Part shown: piece by piece, positions 37,479 through 46,759 of the stretch
Numbering within the stretch: position 1 is the first letter of the stretch
How the letters are laid out: each line of letters begins with the position of its first letter
DNA from: Phytopseudomonas seleniipraecipitans
GTDB lineage: Bacteria; Pseudomonadota; Gammaproteobacteria; Pseudomonadales; Pseudomonadaceae
Assembly (NCBI RefSeq): GCF_900102335.1
Contig: NZ_FNBM01000001.1
Coordinates: 682,001-746,000 of the forward strand
Direction of reading: 5' to 3'
Length of the DNA stretch: 64,000 bases
Notes under the pieces: generated by a model
The model's input: the letters and a program-made list of their open reading frames with translations, nothing else
Databases searched by the model: none
What the model was told of the DNA's origin: nothing
Program-made: the position numbers and the translations under genes

Positions 37479-37874
37479 TCAGTCGGTTTCTTCATCGCGG
37501 ATCAGGACGAAGCTGGAGCCTTGTTGGTCGTCCAGGCGCTCGCAGACAAAGTACATCTCCACCTTCCCGGCGTTCATGGCAGCCAGCAGGTCGCCGGACT
37601 GCGGCATGAAGAACGCCTTGGAACCGGGCTTGGCTTCACTGGCGATCAGTGCGGTGAAAAACAGTGCCGGATCGATGCCATCGAAATAATCATCGCGTTC
37701 AGCAGCATCCCATTCCTGGGGTGGCTCGAAGGGTCCGGTGAACAGCACCTTGGCATCGCCCAAGTCCTGCTCTTCGGCGTCGAGATCGTCCTCGTCGGGG
37801 CGATAGACCGTGCAGTCCAGCGATTCGGTGGCATCCAGCACGCGCTGGCGTTGTTGATCATCGGCTAGGGACAT
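37479..37874 (-). CDS. Small acidic protein of unknown function
   Basis: 131 residues, strongly acidic in the first half (RPDEDDLDAEEQDLGDAKVLF), no signal peptide and no membrane segment, so cytoplasmic. Later segments (YFDGIDPALFFTALIAS, KAFFMPQSGDLLAAMNAG) look like a compact alpha/beta domain. I do not recognise the family. Start at 37874 is favoured by GGAG with 6-base spacing. Convergent with ahpF and divergent from the carboxypeptidase gene. Confidence 0.8.
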   Translation of the reverse strand: MSLADDQQRQRVLDATESLDCTVYRPDEDDLDAEEQDLGDAKVLFTGPFEPPQEWDAAERDDYFDGIDPALFFTALIASEAKPGSKAFFMPQSGDLLAAMNAGKVEMYFVCERLDDQQGSSFVLIRDEETD

Positions 37875-38011
37875 GGTGGCTCCGGGCATCTGCATAAGTG
37901 AGGCCTGCAGTGTGAGGCGCACCACGATCAGCTGCAATCAGTGCCTGTGGATTTCCCGTTGGCCCGGAAACTGAGATGCTTGTGCGACCGTGACCAGCGT
38001 TGGGAATAACC

Positions 38012-39142
38012 ATGAAGATCAGTTCGGATTTCGACAGCGGCAATATCCTCGTGCAGGACGCCAGCGACCCGCACAAGGTGTTGTTGGCCATGCGCAAGGA
38101 CCTCAATAGCGACCATTTCCAGTGGTTTCACTTCCACGTCGAGGGCCTGACGCCTGGCGCACGCCACGACTTCAGCATCACCAACGCCGGGCAGTCCGCC
38201 TACCGCAATGCCTGGGCGGGCTACAACGCGGTGGCGTCGTACGATCAGCGCAGCTGGTTTAGGGTACCGAGCCAGTTCGTCGACGGCGCCCTGCAGTTCG
38301 GCCTGGAGCCTCAGCACGCGCAGATGTGGTTCGCCTATTTCGAGCCCTACAGTCGCGAGCGGCACAGCGCATTAATCGCTCAGGCGCTGGCGATACCCGG
38401 TATCGAATTGCATGCGTGCGGGCGCAGCCTCGAAGGGCGTGATATCGAGCTGCTGCGTGTGCACCGGCATGCGCAGGCCAGTCGCAAGGTGTGGATCATT
38501 GCTCAGCAGCATCCGGGCGAGCACATGGCTGAGTGGTTCATGGAGGGCGTGATCCGCCGCCTGCAGGACACCGGCGACGCCGAAATGGATGCGCTGCTGC
38601 AACAGGCCGACCTGTATCTGGTGCCGAACATGAACCCGGACGGCGCTTTCCGTGGCCACCTGCGCACCAATGCGGCAGGGCAGGATCTCAATCGTGCCTG
38701 GCAGTCGGCCAGTCTCGAGCGCAGCCCGGAAGTGCACTTTGTGCAGCAGGCAATGCGGGAAACGGGCGTGGACCTATTTCTCGATATCCATGGCGACGAG
38801 GAAATTCCTCACGTATTCGCAGCGGGCTGCGAAGGTAACCCCGGCTTTACGCCACGCCTGGAGGCGTTGGACCGTGAGTTCCGTAGCCGGCTCGTCGAGC
38901 GCGGGGCTGAATTCCAGACCCGCTTCGGCTATCCGCGCAGTGCGCCCGGCCAGGCGAACCTGGCGCTGGCCTGCAATTCGGTGGGGGAGGAGTTCGACTG
39001 CCTGGCGTTCACGCTGGAAATGCCGTTCAAGGACCACGACGACGCGGCGAACCCGCAGACGGGCTGGAATGGTGAGCGCTCGATGAAGCTGGCCGGGGAC
39101 ATGCTTGGTGTGGTGGCGGATGTGGTCGATCGGCTGCGCTGA
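38012..39142 (+). CDS. M14 family zinc carboxypeptidase (cytosolic carboxypeptidase-like)
   Basis: A 376-residue protein with the two-part structure of cytosolic carboxypeptidases (CCP/AGBL): an N-terminal beta domain (FDSGNILVQDA, HFQWFHFHVEGL, YDQRSWFRVPSQ) and a C-terminal M14 domain. Zinc ligands are in QQHPGEHMAEWF (HxxE) and LDIHGDEE; the catalytic Glu is in FTLEMPFKD; substrate Asn-Arg in GQDLNRAW. No signal peptide, so cytoplasmic. Eukaryotic relatives remove polyglutamate; the bacterial substrate is not known to me. GGGA precedes the ATG at 38012. Confidence 0.9.
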   Translation: MKISSDFDSGNILVQDASDPHKVLLAMRKDLNSDHFQWFHFHVEGLTPGARHDFSITNAGQSAYRNAWAGYNAVASYDQRSWFRVPSQFVDGALQFGLEPQHAQMWFAYFEPYSRERHSALIAQALAIPGIELHACGRSLEGRDIELLRVHRHAQASRKVWIIAQQHPGEHMAEWFMEGVIRRLQDTGDAEMDALLQQADLYLVPNMNPDGAFRGHLRTNAAGQDLNRAWQSASLERSPEVHFVQQAMRETGVDLFLDIHGDEEIPHVFAAGCEGNPGFTPRLEALDREFRSRLVERGAEFQTRFGYPRSAPGQANLALACNSVGEEFDCLAFTLEMPFKDHDDAANPQTGWNGERSMKLAGDMLGVVADVVDRLR

Positions 39143-39164
39143 TTAGTTTTTCGCGAACAGCGCG

Positions 39165-41534
39165 TCAGTCAAGGTCGAACAGACCTTGTTGAGACGCTAC
39201 GGGGGGCGCAGGTAGAACGGCTATCGGCAGCACCTTGCGGGTAATAGATGGCACATGAACCTGAGGTGCGTGGGGGACTCGGCTGCGCTGCACGTGCCAC
39301 CAGCCGGGGAGCAGGGCACGTACGTCCGGCAGGGTAAAGCGGTCGTCCATGAGGTGCACCACGCCGCTGTCCTGCGGGGTGCGAATCACCCGTCCGGCGG
39401 CCTGCACGACTTTCTGCAGGCCGGGGTACAGGTAGGTGTAGTCGTAGCCGCTGGTGAACATCTCGGCCATGCGCTGCTTGATCTGTTCATTGATCGGGTT
39501 GATCTGCGGCAGCCCCAGGGTGGCGATAAACGCGCCGATCAGGCGGTCGCCCGGCAGGTCGATGCCTTCACCGAACACGCCACCGAGCACTGCGAAGCCG
39601 ATTCCTTGGCCGCCGGGCTGGAAGCGCTCGAGAAACTCCTGGCGCTGGCTTTCGTCCATCTGCCGGGCCTGTACCCAGTATTCAATGCCTGGGTGCTGAT
39701 GCTCGAACAGCTCCAGCACCTGCTGCAAATAGGCGTAGCTGCTGAAGAAGGCCAGGTAATTGCCGGGCCGCTCGGTAAATTGCCGGGCCATCAGCGCGAC
39801 GATGGGCGCCAGCGAGCGCTCGCGATGCTGGTAGCGGGTCGACAGGTTGCTGACGGCGTGAACCTGTAACTGGGCGGCCTGGAACGGCGATTCTACGTCC
39901 AGCCAGGGCGTCGCCTCCGGCAGGCCGAGCAGGTTGGCGTAATAGTCGGCAGGGCTTAGCGTGGCTGAAAACAGCGTGGTGCTGTGGCTGTTCTCGAAGC
40001 GCGGCGCGAGAAACGGTGCCGGCACGATATTGCGCAGGCACAGTGTTGAATAGCTGCGCCCGCGGACGGCTGACTGACGACTGATATCGAACAACGAGTG
40101 CGGACCGAAGGCTTCCGCCAGGCGACAGAATGCCATGGCGTCCAGGTAGAACTGCAGCAGCTCGCCATCGTTGCCGGTGGGCTGGTCGGTGAGGTGATCG
40201 GTGATCGCGCTGACCGCCTTTTGCAGCGACAACAGTAATAAATCCGGCGGTTGCGGATAGGTCCGGTATTCCTCGCGTTGCTCTTTGTGCAGCTGTTTCC
40301 AGTGCCGGCTGATACGCGTCAGCACCGCGCTCAAGCCCTTTGGGGCATTGCTGCGCATGGCCTCGAAGCGCGCCTGGTCGAGTTCGGCGCTGTACATGCG
40401 ACGAGCGCGCTCGATCAGGTTATGGGCTTCGTCCACCAGCAGCGTGACCCGCCATTCGTTGATCAGCGTGAGGCTGTAGAGCAGTGCGCTGAGGTCGAAG
40501 TAGTAGTTGTAGTCGCATACCACCACGTCGGCCCAGCGGGTCAGTTCCTGGCTCAGGTAGTAAGGGCAGACCTGATGCTGCAGGGCGATGGCGCGTACCG
40601 CGGCCTGGTCCAGCCAGGTGCACTCGACAGCGGCCTGGCGCGCGGCGGGCAGGCGGTCGTAGAAGCCTCGGGCCAGTGGGCAGGATTCACCGTGGCAGGC
40701 TTTGTCCGGATGCTCGCAGGCCTTGTCCCGCGCAACGTGTTCCAGCACGCGCAGCGGCAGCGTGTCGCCTCGCAGCGTTTGCAGCGCGTGCAGGGCCAAC
40801 TGGCGCCCTGGCGTTTTGGCGGTTAGAAAGAACAATCGATCCAACCCGTGTTCGGGAAAGGCCTTCAATTGCGGGAACAGCGTGCCGAGCGTCTTACCAA
40901 TACCGGTGGTGGCCTGCGCCATCAGGCAGTGGCCGTCGCGGGCGGCGCGATACACGTTTTCTGCCAACTGGCGCTGACCCAGGCGAAACTCGGCATGCGG
41001 GAAACGCAACTCGCTCAACGCGTTGTCACGGCGCAAACGGTGCGCCTGCTCCTGTTCGGCCCAGGTGATGAAGCGGCCGCACAGCTCGGCGAAGAACGCC
41101 TGTAATTCCGCCGCCGTGCGGGTTTCGCGAAACACGCTTTCCTTCTGAGTCAGGACGTTGAAATACACCACCGCAAGATCGATCTGCGGCAGGTCACGGC
41201 CTTCGCACAGCAGCCAACCGTATACCCGCGCTTGAGCCCAGTGCAGTTGCCGGTGGTTATCGGGGATGCGGCTTATATCGCCGCGGTGGGTTTTTATTTC
41301 TTCGAGCAGGTTGCTGTGCGGGTCGAAGCCATCGGCGCGGCCGCGTACCTGCAGCGAACGGAACTCGCCTGCCAGTGGCACTTCCGCTTCGTAGTGCTCA
41401 CCGCGGCGGCTGACCACGGTGGCGTGTCCAGCCATGCCTTCCTGGGCAGTGGGTGACGGCGTGAAACGCAAGTCGAGGTCGCCGCACTTGGCGGTGAACT
41501 CGCACAGCGCGCGCACCGCCACGCGGTAGCTCAC
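39165..41534 (-). CDS. XPD/DinG-type Fe-S DNA helicase with N-terminal Cas4/RecB-like nuclease domain
   Basis: 789 residues. The N-terminal ~180 residues show a PD-(D/E)xK site of the Cas4/AddB type: GRADGFDP, then EEIKTHRG (ExK) and QARVY (QxxxY). The helicase follows: Walker A ATTGIGKT, an Fe-S insertion with Cys in KACHGESCP and HQVCPYYLSQEL, the DEAH box LLVDEAHN, and a C-terminal helicase half with GVFGEGIDLPGDRLIG and QAAGRVIRT. This is the DEAD_2/Helicase_C_2 family, 5'-3' helicases of DNA repair. I use the GTG overlapping the stop of the FAN1 gene (GTGA); a GTG 12 bases earlier is possible. The overlap implies coupled translation. Confidence 0.9.
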   Translation of the reverse strand: MSYRVAVRALCEFTAKCGDLDLRFTPSPTAQEGMAGHATVVSRRGEHYEAEVPLAGEFRSLQVRGRADGFDPHSNLLEEIKTHRGDISRIPDNHRQLHWAQARVYGWLLCEGRDLPQIDLAVVYFNVLTQKESVFRETRTAAELQAFFAELCGRFITWAEQEQAHRLRRDNALSELRFPHAEFRLGQRQLAENVYRAARDGHCLMAQATTGIGKTLGTLFPQLKAFPEHGLDRLFFLTAKTPGRQLALHALQTLRGDTLPLRVLEHVARDKACEHPDKACHGESCPLARGFYDRLPAARQAAVECTWLDQAAVRAIALQHQVCPYYLSQELTRWADVVVCDYNYYFDLSALLYSLTLINEWRVTLLVDEAHNLIERARRMYSAELDQARFEAMRSNAPKGLSAVLTRISRHWKQLHKEQREEYRTYPQPPDLLLLSLQKAVSAITDHLTDQPTGNDGELLQFYLDAMAFCRLAEAFGPHSLFDISRQSAVRGRSYSTLCLRNIVPAPFLAPRFENSHSTTLFSATLSPADYYANLLGLPEATPWLDVESPFQAAQLQVHAVSNLSTRYQHRERSLAPIVALMARQFTERPGNYLAFFSSYAYLQQVLELFEHQHPGIEYWVQARQMDESQRQEFLERFQPGGQGIGFAVLGGVFGEGIDLPGDRLIGAFIATLGLPQINPINEQIKQRMAEMFTSGYDYTYLYPGLQKVVQAAGRVIRTPQDSGVVHLMDDRFTLPDVRALLPGWWHVQRSRVPHAPQVHVPSITRKVLPIAVLPAPPVASQQGLFDLD

Positions 41535-43171
41535 GCGTCGGCCCACTGCACGTAGCAGACGTCTACCGGCATGCCGTGTTCGGCACAGAACGCCAGCCAG
41601 CGGCGTTGATTATCATGGAGCCGATCGCCCGGGCCTTTCACCTCGATCATGCGGTAGCGTTTCTCCTCAGGCCAGAACTGGATGAGGTCTGGCATGCCCG
41701 CGCGATTAGCCTGGATATCCCCGAGCAGGCGTCGAAACCACGCCAGGAGATGGGCGGCCGGCAGGCAATCGAGCGCCTGTACCAGCAATGCTTCGCTGAG
41801 CGCGCCCCAGTGCACGAACGGCGACTGAATGCCGAACTTGTCGCGGTAGGTCTGGCGGATGCTGTCGCGGTAGCTGCCATCCTCCAGTTGCGCCAGGCAG
41901 GTGGCGAACAGCGCGCGACGACGTGGATAGAAGTCGGCAGTGAGCAGGTCAGCCGGGCCGTGCTGGAAGGGATGAAAGAACGCACCTGGTACCGCGGCGA
42001 AGATCGCTGGCCAGCAGAGCAGCCCGAACAGGCTGCAGATCAGCGTGTTCTCGACGTAATGCACCGGCGCTTCGTTGCGCTGCAGGTGCAGTTGCACCCG
42101 TTGCTCGACTGCCAGCGATGGCAGCCTGGGCAATTGCAGATCGAGACGCGCCGGTGCCGGCGGTTTGCTGCGTTTTGCAATGGGTAGCCCAAGCTGTCTG
42201 GCCAGTCTCACTCCAGCGCGTTGCGCGAGTTGCAGCTCGCCATCACTGGTGGGCGCCAAAATCGCCTGGCTGGACAGCTCGAACGCTTCCTGAAAGCGCA
42301 TGGTGCGCTCCAGAACACGGATCTGCCGTTGCCGCGCCGCGCCATAACCGCTGCTGGCGTAAACCTCTAGCGCCTGCTCGAAGTCAGCGCAGCGCTCCAG
42401 GTGCTGGCCGATGCGAAACAGCAGCTTGGCACGACGCTCGGCGATATAGGGATTGTCGTAGCGCCGGGTATCGATACAGGCGATCAGCGCGGGCGAGGCA
42501 TCACCTGCTTCAAATACTTCCCGGCAGCGCTGCAGGTGCAGGTAATCATCGACATCCTCACGGCAGCGCAGCGCCCGCGAGTCCGGCGGAAAGTCGACGC
42601 TTTCATAACGGAAGATACCCAGGTCGGCCAATACGAACTCCGACCATTCCTGGCGCAGATTGCCAAAGAACATCAGTCGCAGGCGCTCGCTGAGGTCATT
42701 GATGGCCAGGCTGTAGAGCGCGTCGTCGAGCGTCGGGCACCAGTCGCCAAAGGTCAGTGCCTGGTCAAACTGCGCGGCAAGCTGCTCCAGCAGGTCGCTT
42801 TTGCGGGCGCGACGGTCACTGATCCGGTCCGCGAAACAATCGAGAACCTCGTCCTTGCGCAGCAGCGTCAGCAGCTCATGCAGGTGCAGCGCAGCGTCGC
42901 GTACCACCCAGCCGTTGGCGATCAGCGCCACAGCGGCCTGGCGGCAGCAGCCAATTTCCTCGTAGTTGAGCTTGCTGGCTCGAAAGTGCACGCCTTTGCG
43001 CATGATCATCCGCACCAACAGCGCCTGGGCCGGGCCTTCGAGGGCACTGAAAGCTTGCAGAAACGCCTGCTCACGTGCGTTCAGCAGATCGGCATGACGC
43101 TCGCCGATCCATGCCAGAGCCTTCTGGAAGTTGTGCAGATAATAGAAGCGCGGGTCGCTGGAGAAAGACAT
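41531..43171 (-). CDS. FAN1-type VRR-NUC structure-specific nuclease
   Basis: A 546-residue homolog of the FAN1 nuclease, equivalent to PA1865 of P. aeruginosa from memory. The N-terminal helical DNA-binding region (ALVRMIMRKGVHFRASKLNYEEIG) and TPR-like middle precede the C-terminal VRR-NUC domain: GMPDLIQFW with the active-site Asp, MIEVKGPGDRLHDNQRRWLAF with ExK. FAN1 cleaves 5' flaps and helps unhook interstrand crosslinks. Overlaps the downstream helicase gene by 4 bp, which suggests both act in one repair reaction. Confidence 0.93.
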   Translation of the reverse strand: MSFSSDPRFYYLHNFQKALAWIGERHADLLNAREQAFLQAFSALEGPAQALLVRMIMRKGVHFRASKLNYEEIGCCRQAAVALIANGWVVRDAALHLHELLTLLRKDEVLDCFADRISDRRARKSDLLEQLAAQFDQALTFGDWCPTLDDALYSLAINDLSERLRLMFFGNLRQEWSEFVLADLGIFRYESVDFPPDSRALRCREDVDDYLHLQRCREVFEAGDASPALIACIDTRRYDNPYIAERRAKLLFRIGQHLERCADFEQALEVYASSGYGAARQRQIRVLERTMRFQEAFELSSQAILAPTSDGELQLAQRAGVRLARQLGLPIAKRSKPPAPARLDLQLPRLPSLAVEQRVQLHLQRNEAPVHYVENTLICSLFGLLCWPAIFAAVPGAFFHPFQHGPADLLTADFYPRRRALFATCLAQLEDGSYRDSIRQTYRDKFGIQSPFVHWGALSEALLVQALDCLPAAHLLAWFRRLLGDIQANRAGMPDLIQFWPEEKRYRMIEVKGPGDRLHDNQRRWLAFCAEHGMPVDVCYVQWADA

Positions 43172-43321
43172 TGAGGCTGCTGAGTACTGTTTTTATATAC
43201 AGATATCAGGCTGGATGGTATCTGGCAATCGACACGAGATGGGCGGGACGCATATCGCGCTGTCGTTCGATGCGCTTAGCGGACTAAACTGCACCTCCAT
43301 CGCCGCCTTGCACAGGCCATC

Positions 43322-44491
43322 ATGAGCAGCCAATCAGCCCCCCTTTCTCCAAGTACGTTGACTGAACGGCATTATGAGTTGCTGGTTCAGGCTGTGGTCG
43401 ACTATGCGATTTTCATGCTCGACCCCGATGGCCATATTGTCTCGTGGAATGCCGGTGCGCAGCGCATCAAGGGTTACGAAGCCGGCGAGGTGATCGGGCA
43501 GCACGTGTCGGTCTTCTACACCGACGAGGACCGGCACAGCGGCAAGCCCAGGCAGCTCATCGAGCGGGCGTTGCATGACGGCCGCGCGCAGGACGAAGGC
43601 TGGCGCATGCGCAAGGACGGAACGCGTTTCCGGGCGCTGGTGGTGATTGATGTGATTCGCGATGAAGCAGGCATGGTCATTGGCCTGGCCAAGATCACCC
43701 GTGACATTACCGACCGCCACGAAGCCGATATGCGCTATGACGCGTTGCGCGCACAACTATTTCAGGCGCAGAAGCTCGAGGCCCTGGGGCAACTGAGCGG
43801 TGGTATGGCTCACGATTTCAACAACCTGCTGACGATCATTCTCAGTGCCGCCAAACTGGCCAGCCGGGCCAACAATCCAGAGCGCCTGGCCAGCCTGCTC
43901 GCCAGCATCCAGGACGCAGGCGAGCGCGGCGCGCAGTTGACCCGCAATCTATTGACCTTCGCTCGCTGCGAGCAGATGCCCCGACGCCTTGTCGACCTGA
44001 ATGAGCTGCTCGATGTCGCGTATGCCTTCATCAGCCAGGCGCTGCCCAAGACGATGAAGCTGCAGATGCGCTTTGCGCCCGGCTTGTACCGTGTCGAGCT
44101 GGATCCCGGCCAGCTGGAAATGGCAGTGCTCAACCTGGTGCTCAACGCCAGAGATGCGATGCAGGGCAATGGCGTGGTGCAGTTGCATGCGGAAAATCGC
44201 ACGCTGCACGGCGATATTGACGGCCTGCACGGTGAATTCGTCCTCATATCCATCATCGACCATGGCACCGGCATCGATCCGGCCATTCGTGCGCGACTGT
44301 TCGAGCCGTTCTTCACCACCAAGGACATCGGCAAGGGCACGGGGTTGGGCCTGAGCCAGGTTTATGGTTTCGCCCGCCAGGCAGGCGGCTGCGTGCATGT
44401 CGAAAGCGTCCCAGGGCAGGGCACCACGATGATTCTTTGTTTGCCGATGGCTGGTGGGGAATCAGCAGTTGCAGGTGTACGAACATGTTAG
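43322..44491 (+). CDS. PAS-domain sensor histidine kinase
   Basis: A 389-residue soluble kinase with no membrane segment. A PAS domain spans about 20-140 (DYAIFMLDPDGHIVSWNAGA, GLAKITRDITDRHEA). The HisKA phospho-acceptor is His164 in GGMAHDFNNLL, and the ATPase has NLVLNARDAM, DHGTGIDP, and GTGLGLSQVYGFARQAGG. HDFNN-type kinases of this class usually signal through a receiver on another protein; none is fused here. It heads a + strand group with the KaiC-like ATPase and a single-domain response regulator. Confidence 0.94.
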   Translation: MSSQSAPLSPSTLTERHYELLVQAVVDYAIFMLDPDGHIVSWNAGAQRIKGYEAGEVIGQHVSVFYTDEDRHSGKPRQLIERALHDGRAQDEGWRMRKDGTRFRALVVIDVIRDEAGMVIGLAKITRDITDRHEADMRYDALRAQLFQAQKLEALGQLSGGMAHDFNNLLTIILSAAKLASRANNPERLASLLASIQDAGERGAQLTRNLLTFARCEQMPRRLVDLNELLDVAYAFISQALPKTMKLQMRFAPGLYRVELDPGQLEMAVLNLVLNARDAMQGNGVVQLHAENRTLHGDIDGLHGEFVLISIIDHGTGIDPAIRARLFEPFFTTKDIGKGTGLGLSQVYGFARQAGGCVHVESVPGQGTTMILCLPMAGGESAVAGVRTC

Positions 44492-44591
44492 TATCCGCAA
44501 ACCGCTTTTCCGGTCAGTGCGTTAGCCAGTGGGAAGAGCACTTTCAAGCGTGGATTTTTACTGCGTATTTTCGACTGAGGCAGACCAGAAC

Positions 44592-46034
44592 TTGGAACAG
44601 CTACAACGCCTAAGAAGTGGGATCGAAGGGCTGGACGCTTTGTTGAAAGGCGGCCTGGTTGCTGGCGCATCCTATATCGTTCAGGGACGCCCCGGCTCGG
44701 GCAAAACCATCTTGGCTAATCAGGTTGCGTTCAATCATGTGCGCGACGGTGGCCGTGTTCTCGTCGCCACGTTGTTGGCCGAATCCCACGAAAGGCTCTT
44801 TCAATTCCTTTCCACGATGACATTTTTCGATCCGGCCAAGGTCGGTGCCGAAATCCAGTTCGTCAGCGCGTTCGACACGCTGGAAAACGAAGGGCTGGAT
44901 GAAGTCGTGAAATTGCTACGTCGCGAGATCAGTCGGCAAAAAGCCACACTGCTTATCGTTGATGGCCTGCTGAATGCCCGCTCCAAGGCGGAAAATCAGA
45001 TCGACACCAAGAAATTCATTTCCGAACTGCAGGGTCATGCCGCATTTGCCGGCTGCACCGTGCTGTTCCTGACCAGCTCGCGTCTTGACGATGGCAGCCC
45101 CGAGCACACCATGGTCGATGGTGTGATCGAGCTGGGCGAAGAGCTTGTCGGTGCGCGCTCGGTACGCCGCATTCACCTGCGCAAGACCCGCGGCAGCGGC
45201 GCGTTGTCCGGCCTGCATGAGTGTGAAATCACTGATGACGGCCTGGTGATTCACCCACGCCTGGAAAGCCTGTACAGCAAGCCTACCTACCCCGACAGTG
45301 TTGATTTGGTGCGTGTTTCCAGCGGCGTGCAAAGCCTGGATATGCTCATCGGTGGAGGGCTCTCCGAGTCGTCCGCTACCTTGGTCATGGGCCCGTCGGG
45401 GGTTGGCAAGACCAGCCTCGGATTGAGCTTCCTGGCCCAGTCCACGGTCGAGTCGCCGGGCCTGCACTTCGGTTTTTATGAAACGCCGCAGCGCCTGCGC
45501 CTCAAGGCCGACGCGCTTGGTCTGGATCTGCGTGCGCTGGAAGAAACCGGCGCGCTGCACATCATGTGGCAGCCGACCACCGAGGGCTTGCTCGATGGCC
45601 TTGGCGCACGGTTGATCAAGACCGTCGAAGAAAAGGGTATCAAGCGCCTGCATATCGACAGCCTGGGCGGTATGGCCCGTGTGGCCACTAGCAGCGCGCG
45701 ATTGATTGAGTTCTTCAGCGCCATGATGAGCCAGCTTCGTTCCATGGGCGTGACGGTTTTCGCCACCTGGGAGATGCGTGATCTGTTCGTGGCCGAGATC
45801 AATGCACCGGCACCCGAGTTGTCGAGCATTGTCGATAACCTGATTCTGATGCGTTTCGTGGAAAAGGATGCTGAACTAAAACGCCTGTTGTCCATTCTGA
45901 AAATGAGGGATAGCCATTACGACGCGTCTCTCCTCGAAGTGGTCATTAGCGATCATGGTATTGAACTGAGCAAGGCATTTAAAAACGATGCAGGTGCCTT
46001 GTCAGGGACAGCGTTACCGGCTCAGGAAGCCTGA
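44592..46034 (+). CDS. Double-domain KaiC-like RecA-family ATPase
   Basis: 480 residues in two RecA-like halves, the KaiC layout (KaiC is about 519). Walker A motifs are GRPGSGKT at 32-39 and GPSGVGKT at 267-274; Walker B strands are ATLLIVDGLL and RLHIDSLGG. In the C-terminal half the segment PELSSIVDNLILM, followed by LKMRDSHYDASL, aligns with the KaiC region bearing Ser431-Thr432, placing Ser411-Ser412 at the autophosphorylation sites. The catalytic Glu pair is only partly kept (YETP). Start is uncertain: TTG at 44592 matches the family start and has GAGG 11-12 bases upstream; a GTG at 44529 is also possible. Lies between a kinase and a CheY-like regulator. Confidence 0.88.
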   Translation: MEQLQRLRSGIEGLDALLKGGLVAGASYIVQGRPGSGKTILANQVAFNHVRDGGRVLVATLLAESHERLFQFLSTMTFFDPAKVGAEIQFVSAFDTLENEGLDEVVKLLRREISRQKATLLIVDGLLNARSKAENQIDTKKFISELQGHAAFAGCTVLFLTSSRLDDGSPEHTMVDGVIELGEELVGARSVRRIHLRKTRGSGALSGLHECEITDDGLVIHPRLESLYSKPTYPDSVDLVRVSSGVQSLDMLIGGGLSESSATLVMGPSGVGKTSLGLSFLAQSTVESPGLHFGFYETPQRLRLKADALGLDLRALEETGALHIMWQPTTEGLLDGLGARLIKTVEEKGIKRLHIDSLGGMARVATSSARLIEFFSAMMSQLRSMGVTVFATWEMRDLFVAEINAPAPELSSIVDNLILMRFVEKDAELKRLLSILKMRDSHYDASLLEVVISDHGIELSKAFKNDAGALSGTALPAQEA

Positions 46035-46062
46035 GCAATATGCCTGATCGAGCCTACGGACT

Positions 46063-46425
46063 ATGACAACCATCCTAATAGTCGATGACGAATATCTGAT
46101 TGCAGATATTCTCGGCTATGCCATGGAAGACGAAGGCTACATGGTGGTCAAGGCGAGCAACGGCCGCAGAGGCCTTGAAGTACTCGACCGCGAACGGCCT
46201 GAGTTGGTGATTACCGACTTCATGATGCCGATCATGGATGGCCTTGAGTTCGCCCGCGCAATACGGGCGAGAGCACCTTCGGTCGATCTCCCCATTATCC
46301 TCATGAGCGGCGCGCAAGGCAGTGTCGGGCGCTCCAGCCCCGAGTTGTTCGCGGCGGTGTTCGACAAGCCTTTCGATATCAATCAGGTTATTGCCAAGGT
46401 CAAGGAACTGATCGGCCCCTGCTGA
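46063..46425 (+). CDS. Single-domain response regulator (CheY-like)
   Basis: 120 residues forming one receiver domain. Acidic pocket VDDE at 7-10, phospho-acceptor Asp52 in LVITDFMMPIMDG, switch residue Ser in ILMSGAQ, and conserved Lys in FDKPFD. No output domain, so it must act by protein contact. Starts 28 bp after the KaiC-like gene. A likely phosphorylation target of the flanking histidine kinases. Confidence 0.95.
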   Translation: MTTILIVDDEYLIADILGYAMEDEGYMVVKASNGRRGLEVLDRERPELVITDFMMPIMDGLEFARAIRARAPSVDLPIILMSGAQGSVGRSSPELFAAVFDKPFDINQVIAKVKELIGPC

Positions 46426-46759
46426 TTCATCCGTCCTGATATCGGCGTGCACTGCGCCTTGCTGACTTCCCTCCTAACGCTGTTATTGCTGGAACGCGCC
46501 ACTTCCGTGGCGGTCGAACGCTGCGTATACCTTTCGGGTCTTGAGCGCGCCTATGCGACTCGAGCCGCACGTTGTGTCGAGAGCAGAAATCCATGGATGA
46601 GGTCGTAGTACGGGCGCTTGTTGTTGCCCGGTGGAGCATTTGCCTCTTTGTGCAAACCATCAATGCAGGCTGGTCGAGTGCCTGTCACGCGCGCGCGCAG
46701 GCGATCGCCGCTTCGTCTTCCCTGCACAGCGCTGCAACGTTTCGCGCAGGGTGCTCAAT
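46426..46759. other. Intergenic region before the hybrid kinase gene
   Basis: 334 bp. The open frame of the hybrid kinase extends upstream to 46631 but those residues have no recognisable content, so I treat it as untranslated. AGGGTG lies just before the chosen ATG. I see no repeat, RNA gene or clear promoter motif. Confidence 0.4.
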
